Below, piece by piece: positions 48,201 to 52,584 of a DNA stretch of 64,000 bases. The DNA is taken from contig JAGLWF010000002.1 in assembly GCA_023133595.1 (NCBI GenBank), positions 1 through 64,000 of the forward strand. Reading direction: 5' to 3'. Source of the stretch: Nanobdellota archaeon. Its GTDB lineage: Archaea; Nanobdellota; Nanobdellia; Woesearchaeales; WJKV01. Position numbers and translations under genes: made by a program. The stretch's first letter is position 1. Each line of letters opens with the position of its first letter. The notes under the pieces are model-generated. The model saw nothing but the letters and a program-made list of their open reading frames with translations, was not told the origin of the DNA and searched no databases.

Positions 48201-50628
48201 TCATAAAAGGCTTGATTATTTTATCTGTTTCTTTATATTCGCCAACTATTGCCAAAGCTGTGGCAATTTCCAGGGAAGTATTCGATCCTCCAGGAGGATC
48301 GTAGGTCACGTTAATCTTTGTCAACTCTGAGATGTTCTGCAGTGCTGTCACAGAGACATTGAACACTTTAGTTTCATTCACTGCAAAAGGAGGCCATTCA
48401 CAATAGACAGCGCTCTTCCCTTCAAAGCTGATGATTGATTTATTCTCGCAGGCATCAGATACATCATTTGCCGTGATCAGGAACTTGGTTGGATCGAATC
48501 TCCAGTGGAACATCACAGGATATCCCACCATAGATTCAGTATTACCAATGTTCGAGACATTAATCTTCAGCATTGCAGTGTCGACAAATGTTCGCTTGTC
48601 AATCACTGTTGTCTGATTCCCTGCAAACTCATAACTCATATCAAAGAATGCTCGAGAATCATTAACCAAAAAAGAAAAAAAAGTTGTATTCGATATGAAA
48701 GAAGCATTGTTTATAGTGTAATTGGCTGAAGCACTAAAGTTAAACTGGCCTGTTTGGGATATAGGGCCTCTTACTTTTAACTTCAGGACTCGCAGCTCTT
48801 TTACTTCCAAATCTCCTACTGAAATAACAATGGAGTTGTTACCCAATGAAGAATTGGATGGCATACCTACAATACTAAATCCATCTGGAATACCTCCAAA
48901 GAATGTAAGATTTGTGATATTTTCCTGTCTGTCATTGACAAGAACAATTTCTATGTCTGCCTCTTTTCCCTGGCCAATTCCGTCAGGCGCTTCGACATAG
49001 ATCCTGAGATCCTCTGCAATCTCCTGCGTGACCAGAGTCACATTTTCTGGCTCAACAAATTTCTCTGCAAATCCAGGATCATCTGCTGTCAAGGTCAATG
49101 TATAACCAGAGCCAGAGAAAGTCTGTAATTCTTCCCATTCACCTCTGCATATCCGGAAATCAAAGTTCCAATCTTTGCATTTATAGACAACATTTGATCC
49201 AGAGGCTGTGACACCGACAGTTGCGAAATTCAGATTGAAATCAGAAAGATCAATAGCATACATCTGCTTCCATTCCCCAGACATATTGCCGTACAAAGGA
49301 ATTACTGGATCTAATCTAAGAGTAAGATCCTTATCTTCCTCAATCATGAAATCGTGGATCTCGATATTGAAAATCGGTCCGGTGTGCGGTTCAACAATAA
49401 GATCGTATTTCTCTCCAGCGTATAAAGTGAATTTGTTGTTATTATTGTGTATCTCTTTTCCATTCTCTACTGCTTCATAGCAGGTGATTGTTGCTGGAAC
49501 ATCTAATCCAAGCGCATTCTTCATGCTCAGCTGTGCCCGGACTTCAGCAGCAATTATCACATCAAAGTATATTGTCTGTGATACAGGTTCTCCGCCAATA
49601 GTTCCATACACTGTGATTGCATATCTTCCAGGACCAGACGGGATGAAAGTATATTCCCTCCTGTCAGTCTCAAATATCTTGAACAGTTCTTTATCAATGA
49701 CCTGGCTCACTTCCATCCTGTCGAAATTAGCAATATCCACTGTAATGCTGACTGGCTCACCGAATGAATACACAGCTTTGTCAATATGTACAAGATCTCC
49801 AGAAACAGGATGTACCTCAAATGTTGCAGTCGCGTTCTTGACAATACTGCCAAGACGTGCTTCTGCATAAACAGTGTATGTTCCTGTTTCCTGTGGAGAA
49901 AATGTGTCTGAACCTCCTAGCAATTGATAATCCTGACCAGCTTTAGTGATAGTTATCTCATAGCCAAGATAATCAGGGGAGGTTACATCAAACAAGACTT
50001 GTTCTCCAAGAGTATAGAGTGTCTTGTCTGTGGATATGAAGAACTCGATAGTTTCAGGATCAACAAAAAAAGCAGAAAGAGAGCTTTTTTCAGAATAATC
50101 AACACTTATGTTTTCAAGCGAGGATAGATCAACATAAATGACTTGCGCAGATACAATATTATTTTCAGTCGCACCCAACCGGCCAGGATAGATTTGTAAA
50201 GGAGAATCCCAGGCATCCAGGATAGGATCAAGATCTATAAAGTTACAGCAGATCTCTTCACCATAACATTCGTATCTTGTCCTGCCAGAATCAAGAGATT
50301 CAACTTCCCATCTGGTACATAGTTTATTTTGATCAAGAGCAATCTCAAACAAGGTGTCTTCTACTGTGAAATCTATAACACCATGAGGAAGAAATTCAAT
50401 ACCATCATCATCAGGATCCCAAAGTGTTCCGGATTTAAAGTTTAGGTCCAATAGGATTTGTCCGTTATTTTGTTCAGAAAGAGTTGTTTCAGGTGCATAG
50501 TTCCCACTATATGGGTTCGCTGATACTAAAGCTGTATCACTAACCAAAGCTGAAGTGAAAATAGTTAAAATAGCTAAAATTAGAGCTAACACTAAAAAAT
50601 ACTTTAGCTTCTGGTTTACTTTAGCCAA
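30235..50628 (-). CDS. Giant secreted multidomain surface protein (6797 aa)
   Basis: One open frame of 20.4 kb. Order (approximate residues): signal peptide 1-37; Ig/CARDB-like modules to about 640, including a FFGGIPDG block; hydrophobic segment about 805-835; Pro/Glu and Lys/Gly-rich hinge about 842-917; Ig-like module 1 (NVTLNLP...SVTD...NYTWNC) about 1479-1586; PQQ-type beta-propeller about 1770-2120; Ig-like 2 about 2619-2723; Pro/Glu hinge about 2780; second propeller about 3115-3500; FnIII-like about 3585-3677; Ig-like 3 plus parallel beta-helix about 3963-4616; carboxypeptidase-like insert about 4667-4753; Ig-like 4 plus second beta-helix about 5599-6249; Ig-like 5; CARDB about 6487-6607. 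Asn-x-Ser/Thr sequons are very frequent. The start is TTG, with AGGGTG about 8 nt upstream. No C-terminal anchor. Probable adhesin or cell-contact protein (inference). Confidence 0.93.
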   Translation of the reverse strand: MAKVNQKLKYFLVLALILAILTIFTSALVSDTALVSANPYSGNYAPETTLSEQNNGQILLDLNFKSGTLWDPDDDGIEFLPHGVIDFTVEDTLFEIALDQNKLCTRWEVESLDSGRTRYECYGEEICCNFIDLDPILDAWDSPLQIYPGRLGATENNIVSAQVIYVDLSSLENISVDYSEKSSLSAFFVDPETIEFFISTDKTLYTLGEQVLFDVTSPDYLGYEITITKAGQDYQLLGGSDTFSPQETGTYTVYAEARLGSIVKNATATFEVHPVSGDLVHIDKAVYSFGEPVSITVDIANFDRMEVSQVIDKELFKIFETDRREYTFIPSGPGRYAITVYGTIGGEPVSQTIYFDVIIAAEVRAQLSMKNALGLDVPATITCYEAVENGKEIHNNNNKFTLYAGEKYDLIVEPHTGPIFNIEIHDFMIEEDKDLTLRLDPVIPLYGNMSGEWKQMYAIDLSDFNLNFATVGVTASGSNVVYKCKDWNFDFRICRGEWEELQTFSGSGYTLTLTADDPGFAEKFVEPENVTLVTQEIAEDLRIYVEAPDGIGQGKEADIEIVLVNDRQENITNLTFFGGIPDGFSIVGMPSNSSLGNNSIVISVGDLEVKELRVLKLKVRGPISQTGQFNFSASANYTINNASFISNTTFFSFLVNDSRAFFDMSYEFAGNQTTVIDKRTFVDTAMLKINVSNIGNTESMVGYPVMFHWRFDPTKFLITANDVSDACENKSIISFEGKSAVYCEWPPFAVNETKVFNVSVTALQNISELTKINVTYDPPGGSNTSLEIATALAIVGEYKETDKIIKPFMKSGYYIVQYLFLKIFGLFGFDSDIDSISGGAVIAPEEEITAPVIPEALEPIPGPQVNETSQGAEEEQLPEEPVQEEIVIPDAPPPRGPGTSKGKGKGQDKKQQGKQAVYLTTINNFYLRGEISGINYSISSLYLAPEDAETAEYLAEGDVTPVITGGWVSKEDQEVLFRHPAKGRALGLRAKFGEGNVDLRKLKIRKDSTRIAVNFSGVTGVEEAHTLYFENTQNIGLYICPQAEELSGVYQGCANMTTFFYAEILANVTKDGYTVYIDAGKYVIENVTGSGAGEILITKALHLDLNKSTIEDIYNHVRALDNIWSPAIYHNEYIRVTFEQELDQSRDITLYARNNQSANTTVEVYYFNSSNKITEFPVITETKYYKVYLTGMNGSHDTFDLKIKNNDANASAYLEFDHIIDPSVLILRPDGDGHELDWTPLGGNTHFEEVNETIADDDSSYVSAGTQNYEDYWTVENHTTEIGTIHNITVWLRTKSSTGTEEFAVCIQSDGTESCSADKLDYATWTNDSETWLLNPADDQAWEWADIDVLEIGVKSRAIGSWGGTTAYVTQAWVEVHYTLQATAPYGMIIHDIDGKANNSATNDNQPEVNFTVQDSEQATLSCELYVNGSVGYGANSSIPVATPSIIEINQSLGDGNYTVFVNCSDNGLTNVSDTWAFTIDTASPNVTLNLPAADYYNDTSSPVNVPFNCSVTDNHNLTNLSLYITDSTNSSFTLNQTMNTSGTYNSSNWALSLQNGNYTWNCIAYDAAGNSDWGDANRSIEINSTATASVEWNQSTLSLSADQGLTGSKNATVNATNSNENVVVTEVFTNATDFNATPVHFITATPMSLGDMNNNLSEVRFECSPSKVQAPGNYTSIFNVKSDQNSTGDNITVACTVNEATPLIEIITPADNSENYSSTVTVEVIVDRVVPDGVTYSLNGAANVSMTKYIINYTQRGADQYRTSAVKGRMPKQANVLWMINVTGEFDIFQQPTIKNDILYIAGKDYDDDETTYAGHRRTFFINATTGEQICNITTGGTDSPLSIGDNGMAYMASIDGSYNTTYALNATNCQHIWNFTYPGKFIGAPALDQEKDMVFVNTKDYSRVFALNSTTGAHIWNVSLGFYYYYMISSITIYNDKLYVPGFTYGESGGNLFIINESNGAALYATQNELRGYWDSSPTIDKDTGIFYIGGGDGNIYAYNATNLEVEWKYDTGSRNTYMLATPALHDGTIFAGGATNKIYALDAKTGELKWDYSTGNDVYSSPVVADGKIVFGSLDNKTYVLNETDGSLIWSYDHGGQVFGSPALVDGILYMPTDTWMLYAFGNISVIYTAEITPTSGSNTIIVYANNSDNDLATDTITFTSNTTLPTLSNAVVNDTSVAQNASVRINMTATHPGGNNKVTIVNATIRYPNSSKTNVTLTSYMDSFNDTSSDRENGTVSKKGYTGGKFGCMNNRPEHFGYSGGLDTPETYALESEERTLGPLEEMVGTGVYTGSGNVTELCVYTTNAGAGTNNMIIGIYTQNGTTDRPNDLLCYSVPISIPDANGWQCGAVNASSDDCMLNASTTYYFVPTVQNTDCAYRVAAGRGDARSRVYDWTNPYPSLPDPIPYLNLLDNSYKWGCFLAKFNDSNTTDMYTNYTDYTYVTTNEYGNITQISVIVEVDSYDPNASAEQGNAYPDLELYIYTGGGYESGFMPVANFSLNNTYTGGSLNTTNVNFTVNITTAAYLNAWQQSYKNRNIKVRGVGLDWHTASIIDEINYVNVWVKIYYQNVTGVYYTDFNNTDQFGTYNITNGYGTDSYGNSNSQTFTATYFKVTELNPPNVTLNLPAPDYHNDTSDPVDVLFNCSVTDDTGLTNISLYITDSTNSSFTLNQTTNIGGTSNSSNWTLSLQNGNYTWNCLAYDTSDNSDWGDANRSIEINATPAVQPTIGIYLVSPTTDINATQYGWFNVTVNVSCYNADCGNINVSLDPESSAASVPEEILAETEYIYPEIIKAEQPVPKLVPAQTPEPIPDPEPLVKEPVIESEIEETIETTAFTESVIVAESDMMKITFKSNKPEFFDYTVNQRGALYDLEIVEQKAKGVKVNIRGMTELKNITVYSEAAPEKQVKTVVRGMRQLTQIAVKSEVFAVNESFEFTNATITLPVEGKVSTILHCPDFNTDTGECMQWLATGIPFTEADGEVTFTVNEFSAYIAGQIQIINTQSYPTLNGNWTVLFSTNGSANLTITPVLGTAFMTDLDFLELKCGNTVLNATYNGSSVFYQNYSCNETGTEISMVKTPGKHVLKFEFGISVDYAYNLVNIDAPSVLIDLNLTGDAIGHELLWKTNATGTYDEFGGTSVLNDRLAITSKQGWPEPGPDEDGFTWIACLNHTTGEFLWNETYGNSDATPYSRDDKVYHLTYNGFSTAFIYNTTTGLQICNYTFEGNDTYDGSANSPLVEGDYFYFAELYDASVPSLVWALNATDCTPIWNQSFGVAGWGSPGSSPSYYEDIVYISGGASTDFYAQNATTGDHIWNTSLNAMIWDSSPTIATDLGRVYVGTTGSRLYSLNNDGVGGVNWSYDPNGDIYRTPSYHDDKLFFSTADATEHMVYGLNASTGAELWTTSVTPGDSGSNYGSYASVYNDFVFMLLIATDKVHLFNETNGDEIWSYQMGAGSFSAPAVADGILSFTTDDWYVYAFDIGVGTGKNWSTLKYDNQRTGYCSDCLTEWQYVKANCTTASGETVCTITNNYDHNVSNVTMNNNDYNVNWYNSSWDLLKANSSFYAMNTTDLENDSSITIFLLEAGLPTPFDLLLPANGTRSANLTPFLDWEDTSDADFQNYTVEVDDDADFTSVNYTYVLGNTVTNSSYQVTSDWTTDTIWYWKVTAYDSEGNSTSSISTFTYFTDTTPPHIYLEAPANNTKNTTSRQPDFIFNATDNMATNMSCVLWMNNTNSSVESYGINDSVLNATTTTISANDTLADDNYTWWINCSDRASQNMSEVRNLTIDFLEKGLISTAPGTEPFWTNDSNPRIINLNNSQSQLVTFWVNATGSINSVWEFFAYANLTSDESISNTTSKFNVTIIEGVNTAPYGITIHDIDGKANNSVTNDNQPEINFTVQDSEESTLSCELYVNSSVGYGANSSIPAATPSLIEINQTLGDGNYTVFVNCSDGSLTNVSDTWTFFIDTSPPNVTLNLPAHPYYNDTSDPVNVPFNCSVTDNYNLTNLSLYITNSLNQSFTLNQTMNTSGTYNSSNWILSLQNGNYTWNCLAYDSVGYTDWGDANRSIEINYTAAGTYCNGAYSSGDWDISTAVVCENETVPITGNVTIQQGGNLTLRNATFTFNLDGNGTLFLNKTEGGALFITDLDNDKATTNDRSVLQPNETGLYYDFFAWGVNGNDNLTVQYSRISSAGLWNGVIGTGAITMCNVSDALIKGNYINDTRGILLDISNNSIVVDNTINDSMWAISCERRCNNVTIANNTINNIDQSGIILQNNSNNNKVLNNTLINITVWDGITLQNNANYNLIQDNTVSNTTGTNYGIMLYFADYNTIDSNEVTYNAYPGILVDRSNYVNVTNNIAHNNTWYGIFTERSNNTRIINNTVNNNSVHGIYVTWESEDILIENNTANINTEVGIYIYNSSRNVTIQYNTVNSNIERGMLIWNVSEIYIYNNTAINNGNWGLIFDEVMYGEMAENNVSGSAYAQIGIDYGACHNLIKDNIVSGGTRGIGIYNVRININNTIQGNNVSDATDYGLAIEQANNFIIANYINNTVGGASSCGMLLQANGSNTTIIGNRINHSGYCGMWIYQGIDNTFIDNTHISNSSQFGILGDTALNITFANSSINGDYNNVSYYEMWLLNGAKMIATNSTFLKTEPFMSDTAVLTRRWYVQGNVTDQFKSPVSGATVKGYFNNSGTWVESFSSQTGADGLTGWREIVEYNQSSGGFTYFTWSNFTANKSSVANETIELIEYSKIFNLTISEADVTPPNCTIVSVTPSNLTIFSGGAFEAIINCTDPSGLNVTLTGNHYNTFVTRTIHNLSLPYSPFLGRFWSLYPPANNLTVSGGPVTEPILRAMGRNESFWYETLGIFNDTYSYAVNDGENDKLNVTTGSDWALLNYTWLVESTGYSQMHYLTIKDMEAEIKKDYEVFEQNALLVKFWNIESMRDIDNYTMSIFVNVNFSGAPVEDLTIYYCNSSYNISGTVTPLDDITNCVFIQSLSTADLNGSCDFTSRNSSYISDKFSIINGEIGGIEATGANYLYYQSDSLAATGKFLIRYANGSTITNVSFSETQTAWTTNDGGNNFIQANFTPDIWDAQAKVGDQFQMGVYITDLAGNNYTNLVLYNDSLDPLNLPISSPNIETYTSDAGGFDITLDGAHSRNMTIHVNIGIDPNVPGTVNHSLYLCNLDGTINYTINASFYSPNDSDLNISFNTSLVDDGEYRMNVTAVADDNSSNIESVLTVNNFTIDNTPPFISDENATNIYADRANIVWTTDEDSNSSVNYGDTTALGTIKVGTARVTSHNVLITGLMNNTLYYYNVTSCDIAGNCNTTGPYNFTTTSVTLPVINAINDTPDPIDQNQNITITANVTAGSYSVNSVWVTINGTNYSLVSATSAEEVGIHFAGFEAGDQGWNFTYLPAGAADSERIAEGALRPPPSQCDDSGDCSAAGGFIAHLQDDTLDSRFNQSFSFTGYDSVNISFWSWEYSFEPNEYVQVLCDGNEIWRLTDGDYAEEQWIYSEIELSTENCTFDDTVEIKFLSDGMNGDADDWYVDGINLTGIQTSGNIWNVTVNITTLVGIQNYTVYANDTQNNRADPVTDNFTVTDANNPTVTLNLPGPEYYDDTEPTIVTFNCSVTDDYLLQNLSLYITDQTNSSFTLNQTMNTTGTYNSSNWQLDLNNGNYTWNCLAYDSSGNSDWGDANRSIEINASYCQGQYFSGDWDILTNVVCENETVPITGNVTILQGGNLTLRNATFNFNLDYNGSLFINKSSGGGLWIYDLDSNQATTNDKSILQSNETGLFFDFYVFGSNDNDNFTMQYSEVSQAGVNNGSFGILLKDLDNVVLRGNRINHSRYLYLNSTNNSLITDNIFVNNLYGIVVQNSNYINITNNTIIDSTDDNIYIYGNSTGNRIINNTLNESGDNGLNLEYISNHVIQDNTIWNNTNYGIYTPGPTTDNLFDGNDIRFNGFYGIYSTAGLRNNFTNNQINYNGIYGLTVAFDSNDSRIINNTLINNTYSGIYLYGNNSNHLIENNTAKFHPLYGIFLDEVNTNVTIKNNTVLNNSDRGIQISNGTDIKIYSNFIVNNSNWGIVLDSANNSIVENNTVEHIGGGTAMIALDLDANNNIIRNNTVVGGLRGISIYNVGGGSINNTIIDNSVSDAQLYGITLETPFNYIINNNINNTWGVNSAGILLWLQGYNSTVEDTIINYTNTNGIWIDQVDNTVIDNTKIDNTNYYAIYAPNSQNITLSNSTLTANYSIPTYYEIWLLNGALMTSINSTFNKSEPFMSDTAILTTKWYVRGNVTTNVGNPIDDATVKGYFNNSGTWVESFSTQTEASGLTGWREIVEYNQSSTGFTYFTQSNFTANKSTSSNETIELIEYSQTININITLDDVENPNITLNLPAHPYYNDTSDPVDIPFNCSATDNINLFNISLYITDSTNSSFTLNQTTNIGGTSNSSNWTLSLQNGNYTWNCLAYDTSDNSDWGDENRSIEINFTGAAANIDLTLNATDIQFNDSNPNEKDNITINATIYNLGTTNATDVIVQFFEGNETHGTQINGNLTVNISATSNVTMNITYNATIGNKTITVVVDPPTATNGSITEYNESNNYAATQLHTRAHHIFWGQISGNISLADASGDTMYSWTVASPKGVVYLTDIDSGINFLTLQALGKNSSGANATTDFSDVDSNLNMTDFNDSVSILWTGNNGSVANFTKSFTLTGLQIDDVPIINSTNNSQFVTGIVWDYSDDIGADGEYDTSDQEDLLFITNISNNAASQYGAIDYEVRVPAIMRTYDSGTEGVVFYVELE

Positions 50629-50720
50629 ATCTATACACCCTATACCCCAATTAAAACCGGTAGTGAAGTTAGAATAAAAAGATGCATTTGCACTGAAGAG
50701 TACTCCTAATATTTTTTATG

Positions 50721-50865
50721 TCAAGAATCGCCAGTCAAATAGACTGGCAGTATGAACGTTGTTCATAGACTATCTAGGCGGTTCTTGAGCACGCTCAGGA
50801 ATTCCTTGACCTTCGCCATCCAATGGATATTTCAACCCCTCCTCAATAGAGGAGAGGAGTTCCTG
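50721..50865. ncRNA. Cloverleaf-like structured segment, unidentified
   Basis: Unit 1: a 12-bp stem TCAAGAATCGCC (50721-50732) with GGCGGTTCTTGA (50777-50788; one G-U) closes over CCAGTC/GACTGG (50731-50736, 50742-50747) and a perfect TATGAAC-GTT-GTTCATA hairpin (50751-50767). Unit 2: CAGGAATTCC (50796-50805) pairs with GGAGTTCCTG (50856-50865; one G-U), enclosing CTCCTC-AATA-GAGGAG (50839-50854) and CCAT/ATGG. Unit-1 CC can serve either of two stems. It could be an RNA, or a DNA palindrome cluster; the strand is undetermined. It lies about 100 bp upstream of the giant gene. Confidence 0.5.
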
Positions 50866-50902
50866 ACGTTTCAATTTAATTATACGTAGGTGTAATTCGT
50901 AT

Positions 50903-51094
50903 GTGCATAGCACCAAGCATAGCCTTTGAATAAACGCGCCAATAATATAGAATCGTTTTTATGAGCAATATGCTAAACCGCAACCAAAATTTCAAACTAT
51001 TATACTTGCGGTTTAGTATTACGAAGCCGCAACAAGTTAGTAATAATATTTGCGGCTGAGTATATTATAATCGTGCAAAGCGTGCTATGTGCAT
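50903..51094 (+). repeat. Dispersed palindromic repeat, copy D, with nested palindromic insert
   Basis: The left end GTGCATAGCAC (50903-50913) and following bases match copy E almost base for base up to GAGCAAT (about 50969). Then about 95 bases absent from E follow, consisting of two perfect hairpins (CTAAACCGCAA/TTGCGGTTTAG and AGCCGCAA/TTGCGGCT). The E sequence then resumes (ATTATAATC) to the right end GTGCTATGTGCAT (51082-51094). Confidence 0.8.
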
Positions 51095-51111
51095 ACGAGA
51101 ATAGGCTATAA

Positions 51112-51408
51112 TTATAAATATCCTAATTTCTTAAGATATATTCTGAGTTCTTTATATTCCTTTGCTCTGTCAAGGATACAAAGGATTTTTACAAAAGGTT
51201 TATCTACAAGATAAATCACTCTTTTCTCTTTGCGATTATCTTCAAATCTTATTCTGAATAAAAATAAACCATATCCATGAATTCGTTTATATCTAAATGG
51301 ATTTATTTTAATTATTTTAAGTTTTTTATCTAGAAGTTTGGCAGCTTCATTACTGAGATCATCAAGTTGTTTTAAGAAAAATTTAGTTGGTTTTAATGTA
51401 AAAACCAT
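51112..51408 (-). CDS. RelE/ParE-family toxin
   Basis: This encodes 98 residues. The fold pattern fits RelE/ParE toxins: an opening strand (VFTLKPTKFFLKQLDDL), two helices (SNEAAKLLDKKLKIIKINP), RYKRIHGYGLFLFRIRF, then RVIYLVDKPFVKILCILDRAKEYKEL. ParE poisons gyrase; RelE cleaves mRNA on the ribosome; which applies is not decidable here. It lies 5 bp after the ribbon-helix-helix antitoxin gene on the same strand and ends where repeat copy D begins. Confidence 0.75.
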   Translation of the reverse strand: MVFTLKPTKFFLKQLDDLSNEAAKLLDKKLKIIKINPFRYKRIHGYGLFLFRIRFEDNRKEKRVIYLVDKPFVKILCILDRAKEYKELRIYLKKLGYL

Positions 51409-51413
51409 TCTAT

Positions 51414-51659
51414 TTATTTTCTCCTTAGCTTCTTAAATAATTCTTCTTCTGTTCCATAGAGATTTTTTTTCTCACTAATTTCAGCAAGTTTTCTAACTAA
51501 AGCTAATTCTTCTTTAGATATTTCTGGTTCATCAAACAGCTTTTCTCTTACAATTTCCTTTATAAATTCTTGCACAGTACTAAATCCATGCTCTTCAGCA
51601 TACGTCTTGGCTGTGCTAAGGATTTTTTCTTGAAACCTTACATTTATTTGTGTGTTCAT
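51414..51659 (-). CDS. Ribbon-helix-helix antitoxin
   Basis: This encodes 81 residues. The N-terminus INVRFQEKILSTAKTYAEEHGFSTVQEFIKEIVREKL is a ribbon-helix-helix DNA-binding motif (beta strand plus two helices). The acidic C-terminal half would wrap the toxin. Such antitoxins repress their own operon. A perfect 16-bp palindrome lies between the TATA box and the start (51663-51678). The gene is leaderless or nearly so. Confidence 0.75.
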   Translation of the reverse strand: MNTQINVRFQEKILSTAKTYAEEHGFSTVQEFIKEIVREKLFDEPEISKEELALVRKLAEISEKKNLYGTEEELFKKLRRK

Positions 51660-51662
51660 ATT

Positions 51663-51692
51663 GGTATCTATAGATACCTGAAACTATATAAA
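51663..51692 (-). promoter_or_regulatory. Promoter and palindromic operator of the RHH/ParE module
   Basis: The palindrome GGTATCTATAGATACC (51663-51678) starts 4 bp upstream of the antitoxin ATG. The TATA box ACATTTATATAG (about 51682-51693) and a BRE-like CCGAAA lie immediately beyond. A dimeric RHH antitoxin bound there would cover the transcription start, the expected autorepression. Confidence 0.65.
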
Positions 51693-51952
51693 TGTTTCGG
51701 TTTTTTGTGCCCATACATTATTAATTTATTTTATAATTTTTCTATCTGCTTTTTTCTACATCTGACTACATACAAACCCTATTTTTGAAAATTTAGTAAA
51801 GTCATCAAATTGGACAAAGTTATTCCGAAAGGTACGGAATTTAGGGAAAATCTTACCCCTACTTTTCTTTGAAAAATTAAATATTTGCAGAAAGGTAAGG
51901 GCAAACTTTAGAAATTTTATTGGTTCTCAAAAAACTCTTATGGTTTCGGAAA
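51693..51952. other. Intergenic gap between the two toxin-antitoxin modules
   Basis: About 260 bp, strongly AT-rich, with no gene. It contains one small hairpin (TTCCG/CGGAA near 51823-51840) and short T-runs that may end the downstream RelE transcript. Nothing else is seen. Confidence 0.5.
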
Positions 51953-52201
51953 TTACTGCTCGTTTTTATGGTACAAACTTAGAAAGACAATTTCATCCTT
52001 TTCCTTAAAATAAACATAGGCCAGCCTGAATGGTTTGATATAAACTTCTCTTGTTCCTTTTCTGACATTTCTCAGGGGTTTTCCAATTTCTGGATTGTCT
52101 TTGATTTTAGAAAACTGTTTAATTATTTTCTCTTTCAGACCATTATCTTTTATTTTCGAAAAAATCTTCCGAAAGACAGGATTAAAAGAAACTTTCACCA
52201 T
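51953..52201 (-). CDS. relE: RelE-family mRNA interferase toxin
   Basis: This encodes 82 residues with the RelE core: VSFNPVFRKIFSKIKDNGLKEKIIKQFSKIKDNPEIGKPLRN, then KGTREVYIKPFRLAYVYFKEKDEIVFLSLYHKNEQ. Basic residues in the strands and the terminal YHKN(E) fit the active face of RelE/YoeB-like toxins that cut mRNA. It overlaps the AbrB-type antitoxin gene by 7 bases, the classic toxin-second arrangement. Confidence 0.85.
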   Translation of the reverse strand: MVKVSFNPVFRKIFSKIKDNGLKEKIIKQFSKIKDNPEIGKPLRNVRKGTREVYIKPFRLAYVYFKEKDEIVFLSLYHKNEQ

Positions 52202-52461
52202 TTTTTAGCTTTTTCAATAAATTCATCAAAATCCATTTTGATGAATTCCCCTCTTTCATAAGCTTTCAAGGCTTCTTCTGTTTTCCTGGCGAATTCCAGA
52301 TCTTCTTTTAGGTTCTCATCTAGTTTACTGGCCTTCTTCAGGATTAATTGTCCATTGTTCTTGATAACAACAATTTTATCTCCTTCATGAAGCCCTCTCC
52401 TCATCTCAACAGGTATAACAATCTGGCCTTTGGAACTCATTTTGGTTATAGCAATATCCAT
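52195..52461 (-). CDS. SpoVT/AbrB-type antitoxin
   Basis: This encodes 88 residues. The first 45 form a swapped-hairpin AbrB DNA-binding domain (TKMSSKGQIVIPVEMRRGLHEGDKIVVI). The acidic C-terminal helix (EDLEFARKTEEALKAYERGEF) would neutralise RelE. It is transcribed first. A palindrome (AGTAAGA, TTAG, TCTTACT at 52474-52491) stands between its TATA box and ATG. Confidence 0.85.
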   Translation of the reverse strand: MDIAITKMSSKGQIVIPVEMRRGLHEGDKIVVIKNNGQLILKKASKLDENLKEDLEFARKTEEALKAYERGEFIKMDFDEFIEKAKKW

Positions 52462-52473
52462 TTTTAATCACCA

Positions 52474-52503
52474 AGTAAGATTAGTCTTACTAACTATATA
52501 AAC
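52474..52503 (-). promoter_or_regulatory. Promoter and operator of the AbrB/RelE module
   Basis: Arms AGTAAGA (52474-52480) and TCTTACT (52485-52491) form an 18-bp operator 13 bp upstream of the antitoxin ATG. GGTTTATATAG (about 52493-52503) is the TATA box, with a BRE-like CCCGAAA next to it. The layout copies that of the neighbouring RHH module although the operator sequence differs. Confidence 0.65.
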
Positions 52504-52584
52504 CTTTCGGGTTTTTTTGATGAGAATAATCAGAGAAAATAATAAATAAGCACAAAAAATTATTTAACATCTATTTTTTGCAAC

